Source of the DNA: Mytilisepta virgata
Lineage: Eukaryota; Mollusca; Bivalvia; Mytilida; Mytilidae
Direction: 5' to 3'
Assembly (NCBI GenBank): GCA_028015205.1
Contig: CM051510.1
Span: 29,822,580-29,886,579 of the forward strand
DNA: 64,000 nt
Shown here: positions 1 through 11,425 of the stretch, piece after piece
How the letters are laid out: the number at the start of each line of letters is the position of its first letter
Position numbering within the stretch: the first letter of the stretch is position 1
The notes under the pieces: model-generated
What the model was told of the DNA's origin: nothing
The model's database searches: none
The model's input: only the letters and a program-made list of their open reading frames with translations
Position numbers and translations under genes: made by a program

Positions 1-770
1 ATTTATACACCCGATATTGTGGTTCATTTAAAGAGAGACGTATAATTGCGGCTGGCAGACATTATATGATAATTCTTTATTTGCAAAGTTACACCCATTA
101 TACACAGGTGTAATGCACTGCATGTGCACATGTCAACAACATAAAATCAAAACAGCAACTTACAACAACAATATTTAAACGATTCACAGTCTAATGACAT
201 TTTTTGCAACAAGATGTCCTTCAAGACAGCGATAGAGTAACGTCATACTAGTTTCAAATATTGTTACTGTTTCTCTGGTTCGAGGCCGAATATTCAAAAG
301 AAAATATCAGGTTTAAATAAAAGATGGTGTAAAATCGAAACGTCTCGGGTTATCAATGAGGACGATACATGACAAATACAATTTCTACATGTGCACGAAG
401 TACAGTTTTGATATATTGATGTGAACCTGACTAGAAAAACCACAAATATGACGATTAAGATGATACAAATATCAAAATAAGATAACATAAATATCATTGA
501 GTACCTTATCATGTACTGATAACGAAACTGATAACATTTTCTTATATTTAATTAACACGCACATGTTTGGATTGATTGGAGGATACTTAATGCGAAATGC
601 CAAAAGATTGAAGGACTGTTTAATTTCTTTTTGTTTTTCAAGTAATATTCAAATCACCATCATGCGCAGTTGATCTGCTTATACATGTAGGTATTGTCTT
701 ATAGGAATTTTATGTCAAGAATTAATTCCTTCTTGAATATTTTGGGACATTGAACTGTCTTATTAACAAA
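1..770. other. intergenic, no gene seen
   Basis: AT-rich sequence with frequent stops in all frames. The longest open frame (294-512, minus) is a hydrophobic low-complexity translation without a recognisable motif. I see no repeat shared with the rest of the window here. Confidence 0.6.
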
Positions 771-801
771 TATATACTCTCTCAAAAAAGAAACGCAACA
801 T
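771..801 (+). repeat. left terminal inverted repeat of Tc1 element
   Basis: This stretch is the exact reverse complement of 2271-2301. The conserved core reads CTCTCTCAAAAAAGAAACGC. It lies about 300 bp upstream of the transposase start, leaving room for a 5' leader. Confidence 0.9.
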
Positions 802-1103
802 CAGATTATCTTTTTGAAATATTATTTTTCCGGACAAATAACCAATAAATATCAAAATATATGTACACATGATCATAATTACACCTTCATAAAAAGTTTC
901 CAGGTACAATCATTTAAATTCATCCACCCGTAAACGACTTTGGTCGCAATCTGGGACACCCTACGGTTTACGCATTGCCAAAAACTGGGTCGACTTTCAC
1001 GTGCAAATCATGGGTTATTTTTTAGCTCAGTCAGTCGGTATAAAAACCCGGTATTTCTTTTCATGAATGCATTCGTAAAATAAAATTCTGATGAGGTGAC
1101 GCT

Positions 1104-2111
1104 ATGCCAAGGTTAGACGCTGCTACCCGGAATATCGCTATCGGACGACTAGAGGCCGGAGAATCACAGAATGCTGTTGCTGTAACGTACAATGTTCATC
1201 GTAGCACAATTTCACGCCTTTGGGGACGCTACCTGCAGCTTGGTACTACGACAGATCGGCCACGTTCAGGGCGCCCGCGTGTTACAACCAGGGCGCAAGA
1301 TCGTTACATCAGACTTTTCCATCTGCGGAATAGGACTATTGCTGCAACAGAAACAGCTGTAAACGTCCCTGGGTTGCGCCGTATATCAGCACAGAGAGTA
1401 CGCAATCGGTTACGTTCTCATGGATTGAGGGCAAGAAGACCTTACTTTGGAGCAACACTGAGACGCCAACACCGCCGAGCGAGGGTTAGATGGTGTACTA
1501 CAGTTCGTGCATGGAATTTACAGAACTGGAGAAGAGTATGGTTCAGCGATGAGTCACGTTTTCAACTGGAAAAGCGAGATGGTCGCATACGTGTGTATAG
1601 GCGCCGAAACGAACGTTTTGCGCAAAACTGTGTTGTGGAGAGAGACAATTTTGGCGGAGGCAGTGTTATGATGTGGGCCGCTATTTCTTATGCCAGAAAC
1701 ACACAGCTGATACATATCCAAGGCAATCTGAACGCTGTTAGGTATAGAGACGAAATTTTACGACCTCATTTATTGCCCGTAATTGACATTCGGAGAGAAA
1801 TTTTTCAGCACGACAATGCCCGACCACATACAGCACGTGTAACAGTAGACTTTTTAGAACAACAGAATGTCAATGTGATCCGTTGGCCGTCACGATCACC
1901 CGATCTTAATCCAATTGAACATTTGTGGGATGAAGTGGATCGGCGCGTGCGCCAACGACAACCACCACCGCAAAATCTGCAACAATTACAGCAGGCACTT
2001 CAGTTTGAGTGGCAAAGGATACCGCGTGTTCGAACTCAGCGTTTAATTCAATCTATGCCAAGAAGAGTCGGGGCTGTGTTACAAGCAAATGGTGGACAAA
2101 CCAGATATTGA
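1104..2111 (+). CDS. Tc1-family transposase, DD34E, 335 aa
   Basis: Cuts and rejoins the element's own ends. The N-terminal half (about residues 1-125) has the paired helix-turn-helix DNA-binding layout, with a GRPR motif at 56-59 between the two subdomains. The catalytic core carries Asp149 (in FSDES), Asp237 (in HDNARPH) and Glu272 (in NPIEHLWDE). Exactly 34 residues separate the last two, which defines the DD34E Tc1 group. A glycine-rich box (DNFGGGSVMMW, 181-191) precedes the second Asp, as in the family. Length is normal for Tc1 transposases (about 340 aa). The ATG at 1104 is the first in frame and begins the HTH domain directly. No frameshift or stop was found, so the protein is plausibly active. 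Confidence 0.95.
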   Translation: MPRLDAATRNIAIGRLEAGESQNAVAVTYNVHRSTISRLWGRYLQLGTTTDRPRSGRPRVTTRAQDRYIRLFHLRNRTIAATETAVNVPGLRRISAQRVRNRLRSHGLRARRPYFGATLRRQHRRARVRWCTTVRAWNLQNWRRVWFSDESRFQLEKRDGRIRVYRRRNERFAQNCVVERDNFGGGSVMMWAAISYARNTQLIHIQGNLNAVRYRDEILRPHLLPVIDIRREIFQHDNARPHTARVTVDFLEQQNVNVIRWPSRSPDLNPIEHLWDEVDRRVRQRQPPPQNLQQLQQALQFEWQRIPRVRTQRLIQSMPRRVGAVLQANGGQTRY

Positions 2112-2270
2112 CAATTTATGAGTGATTTATTGACAATATGTGACAAACTGTGATATTCCAAGGTAAAAGAACTCATGAACAAGAAGTGTGCCAATTTTTG
2201 CATTCCTGTGTAAATTATTTATATCATAAATTATGAAAATAATATATGAAGTAAATTTCCTATTTTCTGT

Positions 2271-2301
2271 ATGTTGCGTTTCTTTTTTGAGAGAGTATAT
2301 A
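2271..2301 (+). repeat. right terminal inverted repeat of Tc1 element
   Basis: Exact inverted copy of 771-801, 160 bp downstream of the transposase stop codon. It runs directly into TATATA, so the TA duplication cannot be separated from the surrounding simple sequence. Confidence 0.9.
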
Positions 2302-2396
2302 TATGAAAGATAAAGTGAATGAAGAAATAAGTATGTTAATAAAAAAAAACAAATAAAATAAAAATGCAAAATTACAAATACAATAATTCTTTAATT

Positions 2397-2560
2397 ACAA
2401 TTTTTGATGCACAAAATGTGCAAAATTCGTTGATTTACGACTCATCAGTTGCACTCAAGACCTAAAAAATGAAAACTGAAAAAGTTATCGAAAACGTTAA
2501 AGAGCAGAATCGAAAAACCAAATAACCTAAACCATCTAAGGACAGACATGTATGGATGAA
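2397..2560 (+). repeat. dispersed repeat R2, copy 1
   Basis: Diverged copy of a repeat recognised by a 'TGCACAAAATGTGCA' block followed by a 'GATTTACGACTCATCAGTTG' block and a purine-rich 'GAAGAGCA' block. Other copies lie at 6957-7130, 7628-7800 and 57155-57295 (plus) and 46915-47062 (minus). I know the sequence as common in Mytilus DNA; its class is unknown to me. Confidence 0.6.
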
Positions 2561-2578
2561 AATGGAAATAGGGTATAC

Positions 2579-2687
2579 AAAAAAAAAAAAAAAAAAATAA
2601 AAAAAAAAAAAAAAAATAAAATGATGACAATTACGTTGAAGCTTTAATATTTTTATTATATTATATATATATATCAAAACAGCAACT

Positions 2688-2723
<36 letters not shown>
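2579..2723. repeat. poly-A tract and (TA)n microsatellite
   Basis: An almost pure A run at 2579-2616 is followed by AT-rich sequence and then a (TA)n run at 2694-2723. Hydrophobic minus-strand open frames over this stretch are translation of simple sequence only. Confidence 0.85.
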
Positions 2724-2726
<3 letters not shown>

Positions 2727-3307
2727 GTTACAAAGAGTAAATTAATAAGTAAAAAAACAACAGCTAACAGTTTGACACTTGAAACAAAACTGAGACAAAC
2801 AATTGAATAGCAAGTCATAAAAATGCTAACTAATGACCGATCATCATTAACTGACACATTCACAGAAATGTACCTCATGTTGTCTGATACCAAGTATAAT
2901 ATTACCCTATTTTAGAATTTCACACTAAAACTTCATTAAAGTGCGATAAAAACATGATAAGTATAATACCCTTAAACAACATCTATAATGTAAACCCAAA
3001 GTCACGTGAAACTGAACGACAAATGATACAATAGGAGTCAATGATATAAAGTAAAACATATGGTAGATGAGGAAAAAATGATCACACAACGAAGGTTAAA
3101 CTGGTTTAGAAAAGTAATCACAAATCACAGAAAAAATACCAAAATAAACACAATGATCATGTATCAAAAGTGTTGAAAAGATAGAATTCAAACTGTTGGG
3201 TTATTGTTTTGGTATTGAATAATTTATTCAATGTAGACAATAAATAATATCCACACAATACATGATTTAAAATAAAAATAACCAGCAACAATGGATTACT
3301 AAATTTT
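2724..3307. other. intergenic, nothing recognised
   Basis: AT-rich, no frame with coding character and no repeat shared with other parts of the window. Confidence 0.5.
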
Positions 3308-3565
3308 CTCCTATTCTTCTTGAGATGTTTAATCTGTTTTGATAAAAATACATAATATTTTTAACCACTTCCGGGTGATTACATTTCTACGTGGGAAGTA
3401 CCGCGCCGTTTTTTTTCTACAGTTATTGCAACGATAAAGTAGAGAAGTCCCGAAATGACGTCTATGTAAACAAAAGCTCGCGTGTTGGAAAACGAAAATT
3501 TAACTATAATCTCAGGTGGAGAAATTCCATAACTCACCCGTACCTGAAGGTGAATCTATATATCT
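3308..3565 (+). repeat. dispersed repeat R1, copy 1 (internal hairpin arm deleted)
   Basis: Shares its 5' part (TTTTTAACCA... through the 'CCCGAAATGA' block) and its 3' part ('TGGAGAAATTCCATAA' block) with copies at 11060-11425 and 29872-30166. About 110-120 bp present in those copies are missing here, including the left arm of their internal inverted repeat. The short open frame 3391-3594 is non-coding repeat sequence. Confidence 0.75.
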
Positions 3566-5559
3566 CTATTAAGAAAGTTTCAAAAGGGAGATAATTTTAA
3601 TAATCTACCATAAATCCTATATTATTATAATTATATTTTCTCCCATCATGGTTTTCTTGTTCTAACGTCTACGTTTCGGTTAAGTTCGCTTCATGTCGAC
3701 AACAGTGTAGTAATGCCATTAATTATCTCAGTTTCAGAGAAATGCACCCCCAGAATTTTATTAATTATTAGAGTTGGTAATGTTTTACTACATGATAAAT
3801 AAATAATAAATGTGTCAACCTCAAAATTGTAATATTGACCGAAAGAGGATAGATTTTAGTTTAACAAAAATACGAAAACATTAACTGATTTTGCTTCTGA
3901 CAAGTAATGGGAGGTAATAAACTAAGACTTGTGTATTGACATGTGGTGTGCAAAACTTTGACAGTGATAATCGGCACATGAATTTGTAAGTTAAATTGTG
4001 GAAAAAAAAGCCGGAAAGTAAACCTTTTTTCCACATATGTAATGGAATTTTATGCAGAATCAGAAAAATTAGGCCTCAACTGGATTGAAATGCTGCATTA
4101 GACCCAATTTTAAGCCTAAGTGGAGTGAAATTGAACATTTTTAAAACTATTTTTATGAAAATTTTTTAAATGTTGCTATGTCAACTAGGTATCCATGAAT
4201 ATTTTTATTTATTTTATCATGATTGAAAAAATGCTAACATAATGGCCTTTCAGAATATATATACATGTATATGGGTATTATTTACTCTTAAGATGGCACA
4301 AGACCATGACATTTGTAAGCTCCCTTCACATAGAAATTTGTACTATTAATTTATGGAGTATAACACGAGAAGACCGTTACTTGTCAAAAAAAAAAAAAAA
4401 ATCGTATGTAACCAGATATGAGTATTGTTACTGTTTCCAGTTTGAAGGGGATACTTCAGAAAATAGCTGGGGCAATTTTGACAGAGGAAAGTAGTACAAA
4501 TAATTCCTAAGTGTTTTAGCGTCGAGCTGTTATAACTAATGCCACAATCTGAAGCATAAACAAGTGATTTTATTCTGGAAAGGAATGCACAAAATGCACT
4601 TTAATTACGGCATGTCAATAACCCTTAAATGTTTCGAGAACTGTACATATTACTGCACCTTAGATATTCGGTATTCATTTCGAAGTGATTAGACAAATTT
4701 TCACACGGAAAACTGAAACGAAAAAAAAATTCTTATTTGGTATTGACTGTACTTTTCAAGTAAAATTTTCTAAAACATGTTTTATTAAAAAAAAACATGT
4801 CAACATATTGCTCGACTTGGGTACATTCATTTTATATTTTCCCAATTTTTTTTAAAATGCCGAATTCCATATTGAAGTGAACAGAACACCGATTTACTGG
4901 TGTGCTTTATGAATCTTCAATGGAGGACTCTGTAGTAAAAACTTAATCAATACTTTAACGTTAATCTTGAACACTTTATCCTATAAAGAATATAATTAAA
5001 TGGAATTGGTGTTTGAATTAATTCATTATTATATTTTATTTCAAACACATCCACGTGTGACTTAGTGCATAATTATGTTTCGATATTATCATTATAGGGC
5101 AGTAAACTTAAACTGAAATTTATCATTTTAATAAACTATAGATTTCTTTTAAAAAAATCTAAAAACTTTTATCTATTGAATTTTATTATTGTCTGTACGA
5201 AATGAATGTTGATAAGAAAATTTTGGTTCAGTGATAAATGTCAAGTTTTTATATTTTTTTTTATTTCAAAAACTAGTTAAAAATACACTGGAATTAAGAA
5301 CTCTCCAGATGTTAGGTTAGATCATCAAAGTTAGGTAAAAAAGATAATGATTTACTAAGTAACCTCATGCTATCTGATGAATTGGTTGATGACGAAAGAT
5401 GCAGAAGTGAACAATATTTTAGTTCGGATAAATTATAATTAGTAAATTGTTAGACAGTGATTATTACATTTAAAAAGTATTACATTACTTTAACAATTGT
5501 TGAGATATAAATTTACAATAATGTAAAATTTTACGGAATATCGACAATAGCATACCGTA
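3566..5559. other. intergenic, nothing recognised
   Basis: Long AT-rich stretch. Open frames here (for example 4306-4494) have random composition and end in homopolymers. I see no splice-bounded exon, RNA gene or repeat shared with the rest of the window. Confidence 0.5.
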
Positions 5560-5710
5560 AGATTGAAAGACAAAGGGACGATAAACTCAATGCACCATAA
5601 CAGACGAATACCACAAGGATACATGTGCATCTAAAAGAATAATAGAAATAACCACATAAAAAAACCCCAAAAAACAACCAGAACAAGACAATACAGAAAC
5701 CATAGCACTA
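5560..5710 (+). repeat. dispersed mussel-type repeat R9, copy 1
   Basis: A-rich segment with the 'AGAACAAGACA.TACAGAAACC' block also found at 14250-14520. It fits a repeat I recall from Mytilus DNA. This copy stops before the 'GTGCTCCGGA' block seen in the second copy. Confidence 0.45.
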
Positions 5711-5752
5711 ATATGTTCTTATTTACTGCAAGGACAACATTGGATTGGTATG

Positions 5753-5838
5753 CTTTTTATATCCTTTTAAACTCTTTGGGTTATTCATTGAAATTCTTTT
5801 TATATCCTTTTAAACTCTTTGGGTTATTCATTGAAATT
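5753..5838 (+). repeat. perfect tandem duplication, 43 bp x 2
   Basis: Units 5753-5795 and 5796-5838 are identical base for base (unit begins CTTTTTATATCCTTTT). Identity in otherwise drifting non-coding DNA implies a very recent duplication, or an assembly slip. Confidence 0.95.
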
Positions 5839-5860
5839 AATTTTCACATTTTCGAAAATC

Positions 5861-6215
5861 TACGGTCGTCACCAAGATTTGACTGACCGCTATGGATTGT
5901 CAGTTTCCAACATCACAAAAGACCTCCATCTGTCATAGATGTTCTTCCTCCTTCACCGGACATGACCTCCAACGAGCAGCACGGCGAGTGTCCTGCAAGA
6001 AGCTGGAACTGCTCACCCTTTCGGAGCACCTGAGTTCACCCCCGATTTTTGGTGGGGTTCGTGCTGTTCGTTTCTGTGTGTACTTTTTGTTTTTTTGTGT
6101 GGTTTCTTACAGTAACTTTGTCCTTTGTCGTGCTTTTGGTTCTCCCGGTTGTCCACGGACTTTTGACACTTCGGTATTGATACGTTTTATTCCGGCGTAT
6201 ATGGTGAGACATAAC
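5861..6215 (+). mobile_element. 5'-truncated tail of Penelope-like reverse-transcriptase element
   Basis: 5861 to about 5938 encodes the last residues of the reverse transcriptase found at 40.9-41.6 kb: a YGRHQDLTDRYG block here against YGRHHDLVDRYG there. Then comes the same 3' non-coding tail, with matching 'GGAGCACCTGAG' and 'TTTTTGGTGGGG' blocks (here about 6023-6059, there about 41650-41690). Everything upstream of the last 25 or so codons is missing, as expected for incomplete reverse transcription. The open frame 5892-6224 runs through the tail in another frame and is not a gene. Confidence 0.75.
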
Positions 6216-6956
6216 TTTGTGTAATATGAAAAAAAGCAAATGTTATCAAATATAATACTTTAAATTGCAGTGAAATTACTATAATTTTTTAAACTTTTGA
6301 CATATAATATACATATAAATTCATATACATACATGTATGTAAACATGTAGATGTGATACATTCTAACTGTCATTTTTTTCGCCCACTTGAGACATCCTCC
6401 CCCCCAGATTTCGTGCAAGACCAAGAATGTTTTGTTTAGAAGAATCAATAATGTTTTGCAATCTGTGCATGTTTAATCTGAAACAAATTGTAAAATTTAT
6501 ATATAACCGAGTTTTTTCTCTCCCGTGAATTACTATTATAATTTGCCCTGTAGAAAGAATAGCACTTAACGCTTCTAAATGAAGAAAATAGATGAATCGT
6601 AGATTTGGAAATGGCAAACGGATAGGAAAACGACGATACAATTTATTGGTGGTGTTTGAAAAGGTCATCTCTTAAATAAGACACTATCAAATGCTTGAAG
6701 TGCGTTAGCAATATCCTGTTTACAGAGTAAAGAACCCTTTTGAATCACGATTTACAATGTAGATATTTTTTATTGTACATTCGTAACAGTACAGAGGAGA
6801 GTTTAAAAATACTTATAACCTTGTTTTAATCGACCAAATGTACAAAAGCTATCCTGTAGTGTTTAGTTAATATAGTAATTTTTCTTTCTATTTTTTGGGG
6901 ATGCGGAGTATATTCTTAAGTATTTAGATGTGCTATTTTATGAAAATAAATGTTAA
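6216..6956. other. intergenic, nothing recognised
   Basis: AT-rich with no coding-like frame; the minus-strand frames at 6260-6668 have no motif. Confidence 0.5.
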
Positions 6957-7130
6957 TACCAAATTCAATGCACAAGTTATGCACATATCGTCGGTTTACC
7001 ACTCATTAGTTGTGGACAAAGCTTAAAATGTTGAAAGAGGTTGAAGAGCAAATTCAAAAATGTTAGAATGTCCTCAGGGGGTTATGCAAAGACCTTCTAA
7101 GGACAGAGCTATGCACGATGAAAATAATGT
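6957..7130 (+). repeat. dispersed repeat R2, copy 2
   Basis: Aligns with 2397-2560 and 7628-7800 through the 'ATGCACAAG.TATGCACA', 'GTTGAAGAGCAAATTCAAAA' and 'CTAAGGACAGAGCTATGCACGA' blocks. Same orientation as copy 3, about 670 bp away, so the two may be an old local duplication. Confidence 0.65.
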
Positions 7131-7627
7131 TCTACTAATCTCAGAGTCTTACAACAAAAGCGAGAGATCAAGGATATAAATATATAAAAAGAACCATACA
7201 TGTACATGCATGTATGCAAAAAAATGCATGCATTCGTTTCGAAAGGTCGAAACATAAGCAGTAACAATATGTACGTAACTTCTATTGTATTCTGACGTTA
7301 CTCTATTGTCTTGAAACCACGGTCGTCAAACAAGTTATGTCACGAGAAGGACAGAATAGTGTAACATCATACATACTAAACTGCTAAGATGTTTCTGATT
7401 TGATTCTAAATTCACCACGGGGTTGGGAAAGCTGATAATAGTTACTTTCAGTTACTGACAATATGACTGAGTCTCTGAGTCTTCGATAGCTGGTTCAGTT
7501 CTTTTAGTTATATGAAAATCGTTTCAAGGTTTATTAAAAATTTCTCGGGTTACAAAGAAGAGATCTGTGTCTCTTAGGAAACAAAAACATATACAGGTAA
7601 TATAAATTCGGAAAACAAATAATGGTG

Positions 7628-7800
7628 GTACCAATTTGGAAGCACAAGATGTGCACATTCCTTTCGATTTGTGACTTATCAGTTGTGCTCAAGGTCTAAA
7701 ATATTGAAAATCAAAAGGTTGAAGAGCAAATTCAAAATTCCAAAATGACCAAAAAAGGGGTATGCCAAAACCACCTAAGGATAAAGCTATGCACGAGGTA
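7628..7800 (+). repeat. dispersed repeat R2, copy 3
   Basis: Best preserved plus-strand copy in this part, with the blocks 'AAGATGTGCACATTC', 'GTGACTTATCAGTTGTGCTC' and 'GGTTGAAGAGCAAATTCAAA'. Confidence 0.65.
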
Positions 7801-9168
7801 GATAACAACGGTGGCACATAAGAAATTTCATAGTAATCTTATTCATTGCAATTTTTGTATAAAACAGTTTGGGTGTACTGACATCACTACTGATGTTCTA
7901 TCTTATACACAGTTGGAGGAACTCTATCAATCGCCCGCAGGTGCTTCAATGATTCCAGTTTTGTAGGCAATTATTCAAATAATAAACAAATTATGTAAAT
8001 TCATTATTTTTTATCAGATACTGATCATTACATGTCAAAATCTGACAAACAACATCAGTTTAGTACTCTGATATAAACACCCAATTAAATGGTCAGGTGC
8101 GCAATCTACAATAATAAGACATTATCTCTGAAACTCAAGTGAAATGTCTGAAGCATTTAACTGTATAGAGCACTTGATAACAAGTACATTGAAGTACATA
8201 TACACCACACAGACAGATTGTTAACAAAAGACAATATATAGTCAACCGTGTATATAAAAGGCAGCCAGGAGGGTCTTTGTTCCCTTTAAAGGAAGTGCCG
8301 GTTGAACACGTTTGACTGTGTATTACATGCATCGATTTCTCAAATCCACGAAGAGCCATGTGTCACAGAGATTATATGCAGATGATAGGGGAATGTTGAA
8401 TATATGACATATATTTCTCTAAACGGAGAGAAAATCTACCTAATTTTACCAAAAGAGAATTTCATTAAAGTGCTAGTACAAGTGAGAACAAAAATTAAAA
8501 TGAATACTTGTAGTCTACTTTAAACTACAGGGAATTATCGCGATTTTGCCAAAATAAAGGAAACTATCTCCGCACGATTTAAATTCGCGATTCCTAATTG
8601 ATTGGCTAAAGTATCCATTACTATTCAGTGTCTGTACCAAGTTAGACTATCCTCACTCTCTTTTGTGTTCATGTTTGACCTTTCCTGTTATCTATTTTGT
8701 GGTTTATTTATAAAATATCCAAATACCTATTCGGGGGTTTTATTTTCGCGTTTCATCTCTTACCGCGAAAATAGCGAAAATTAAAATTGTCTCGAAAATT
8801 TCCCGTTGACAGCAGATTTTTTACTTACATTATTTTATAATGACGAAAGCATGTTCAATGTGCTAGCACTGTTTTGTTATTGTCAATAGTACTTTAATGA
8901 TACAGTTTCTGAAAAAAAAATAAGAAAAAATCTTTTTCTTTGTGGAATATCAGCTATAGAATACACAAGCAATTAGATAAAGGGAACCTATAAGATCAAT
9001 CTCCAAACACAAGACGAATAGAACAGTTTTAAATTCTATTTGAACACTACATAAATAAGAATTCAACAAGTGTAATTTAGTACATGGTATTTGTGAAAAT
9101 GGAAGGATGTGGGGTAAGCTTCAATGAGTCAATATCCCGTAGGATTTTAAACTGAAAATTGATTATAT
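7801..9168. other. intergenic, nothing recognised
   Basis: No coding-like frame, RNA gene or repeat found. The small frames 8135-8359 (minus) and 8602-8784 (plus) have no recognisable motif. Confidence 0.5.
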
Positions 9169-9842
9169 CCAGGGGCCAGTTTCACAAAGCTGTCTTAGGA
9201 TTGTCTTACGAAATATCTTGGTCCTAATTCGGTTTCACAAAGTTGTCCTAATTTAAGACATCTATTAAAATTGGTCATAAAGTTAGGACTACACGGAAGG
9301 TGTCTTATGGTGTTCTTAGAATCCTAACAGGTTGACTGAATGTTTAAAACGATTTAACAACACTGAACATTCAATGTATTTATAGCAAGTATGCACGATT
9401 TTATCCTTTATCCTTTTTATAAATGATACAGTAACAACATGAACTCAACTCACTTGTAGAAAAAATGTAGTTATTATTTCGTTATTTTTTTCTCTTCATT
9501 TTGTATTTTAATTTTCTTATGTATATTGGTGTCTTATTAATAGATTATTGATAATTACACTTAATTTTTTTCTTTGAAAAATCAATTTTCAAATGATCTA
9601 ATTATTGAATATTACTCAATACGTTTAGCAATATTTGGGAAACACATACTAAATTTACATTAGTTTTTTTCATAAATATTGAACTTCCGACACGTTTAGA
9701 ATATCTTTGCTAAGATCATCCTAAGACAGCTTCGAGACGAGGTCCAAGCTATGTCCTAACATAGTCATAGGAGGATCCTAAGATATGTTCTCAGATAAAT
9801 CTTGTGACAGGTCTTAGGATAGCTTCGTGAAACCGCCCCAGG
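9169..9842. mobile_element. non-autonomous TIR element, 0.67 kb
   Basis: The ends are imperfect inverted repeats of about 30 bp: GGGGCCAGTTTCACAAAGCT at the left and, read on the other strand, GGGGCGGTTTCACGAAGCT at the right, each followed by TGTCTTAGGAT-like sequence. Several further CCTAAG/CTTAGG words repeat inside both subterminal regions. There is no ORF, so it is a MITE-like element mobilised in trans. The superfamily cannot be assigned from the ends alone. Confidence 0.75.
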
Positions 9843-10363
9843 TCGTTTGTTATGCAATAAGAAGCAACAGTCACGATCAGACAACACACATTAAATGGCT
9901 CGTAAACAATGGTGTGTACATGTGGAAATTTAGTTTTTCTTGCTCTCTAAGTTCTGATGTCGTTGGTTTTTTCAATTTATTTTCTTTTTGGCTTTCCGAA
10001 CTTTTTCGATTTATAATCAAGACAATGCCTTTGTATACGATATATTTATTATAGTTTACTTTACAGCAAAGATTGGTTAGGTACCAGTATTTGACCATAT
10101 GCCATTTTCAGAATTGTGCAAAAAGCTAATTAATTTTTTTAACTATTCATTTTTTACCCTACTTGTGACCATTCATTTCACTTATCTCAAAAAGTTTAAC
10201 TAGAAAATAGATGATTTTTTTTTCATTGTTTACAAAAAGTATACTTTCGTAACTTCAAGTTCGTGCATAAGATTCCTTTGAGCTCTTAGAGAATTGTGGT
10301 TCAATTTCACAGACTATATTTAAAAGATAATTCCATGTAATGTTTATGAAAAGTTAATTAATA
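9843..10363. other. intergenic, nothing recognised
   Basis: AT-rich spacer between the TIR element and the first hairpin; no coding-like frame. Confidence 0.5.
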
Positions 10364-10509
10364 AAGATATTATTAATTGGCATTTTGCGTATTGGCTGAG
10401 TTATTGGTACTCGGCCTGCTGTATTGGCCTTCGGCTTCGCCTCAGGCCAAAACAGCAAGCCTCGGACCAATAACTAAGCCGATACGGAAATTGTTAATCA
10501 ATAATATCA
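10364..10509. repeat. snap-back hairpin repeat, GC-rich loop (copy a)
   Basis: Near-perfect inverted repeat of about 60-bp arms (GATATTATTAATTGGCA... against its complement ending at 10509) around a loop reading CCTTCGGCTTCGCCTCAGG. It resembles hairpins at 10899-10943, 17291-17420 and 26559-26701, with a similar TTCG-rich loop in two of them. Confidence 0.8.
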
Positions 10510-10898
10510 TAATACTAGCTGAATGTCTTCAATTTTACGAGCAGGTGAAAGTATAAAAATTGTTATCCGCTGTTTCTGTTCCAGCGGGCAATCGAGTAAA
10601 ATACCACATTCTTGTAAACCAATGAAAATGCATTAAAAGTAATGAAATTTACATAAAGTATAATAATTCTATTTGGTGAATACTACTGCAGTTTGAATGT
10701 ATATCTCTGAAAAGCTCATGTTTTATGTAGATATACATTGTACAAATATGGGCACCGTTTAACTGGACATTTTTAAATTTTATTATAATAAAGCAAATCA
10801 GTCTTCACTAGTTGTATTTCTTTGAGCATCATATTACATTACGATTTTTCTATCTTGTATAAAAACGGTTGGATATGATTTACCTTGTAATGGAAGTA

Positions 10899-10943
10899 TT
10901 GGATATATACCCCTGAGGTCGTACGCCCTACAGGGGTATATCC
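10899..10943. repeat. short snap-back hairpin (copy b)
   Basis: Arms GGATATATACCCCTG and CAGGGGTATATCC enclose a loop of AGGTCGTACGCCCTA. Stem of about 15 bp. No T-run follows, so it is not terminator-like; it fits the dispersed hairpins of this region. Confidence 0.7.
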
Positions 10944-11059
10944 TATTTATATTATGATACTCTGAAAAGTGCAAATGATAAGGTTTGATAAGTAAGAATT
11001 AGTCTTTCAGGAATTTTACCTCGTGACAAAATAACCTATGATAAATGCAAGATATATGT

Positions 11060-11425
11060 TTCTTCTATTCTTGACGTGTTTAATCGTAATATTTTTAACC
11101 AATTCCCGGTGATTAAATTTCTACGTGGGATTTACCGCCCTTTTTCTACAGTTGTTGGAACGATAAACTAGAGAAGTCCCGAAATGAGGTTTATGTAAAC
11201 AAACTACATAGCAACGACATTTTCTTGATGTTTTTGTCGAAAATCATATGAGAAACAGATTTTCCTTCAATCTACTCGTGAGTTATGGAATTTCTCCACC
11301 CTCAATAGTTAAATTTTAGATTTTAACCCGTTCGCAAAGCTCGTGTGTTGAAAATCGAAAATTTAACTATCTCGGGTGGAGAAATTCCATAATTCACTCG
11401 TGCCTGAAAGAGAATCTATATTTTC
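11060..11425 (+). repeat. dispersed repeat R1, copy 2 with internal hairpin
   Basis: Full-length copy. Internally, 'ACTCGTGAGTTATGGAATTT' (from about 11273) and its complement near 11375-11402 form a long stem, so the RNA or single strand would fold back. Aligns with 3308-3565 and 29872-30166. Confidence 0.75.

Larger units (their letters stand above)
771..2301 (+). mobile_element. Tc1-type (IS630-Tc1-mariner) DNA transposon, apparently intact
   Basis: A 1.53-kb element bounded by perfect inverted repeats at 771-801 and 2271-2301, with TA-rich flanks that fit TA target-site duplication. It encloses a single uninterrupted transposase ORF (1104-2111) with a complete DD34E triad. The short identical termini and undamaged ORF suggest recent transposition or ongoing competence. 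The exact outer base of each terminus cannot be fixed because the flanks are themselves (TA)n. Confidence 0.93.

Noticed and set aside
2445..2677. Phe-rich open frames on the minus strand
   Set aside because: Translation of a poly-A/T tract.
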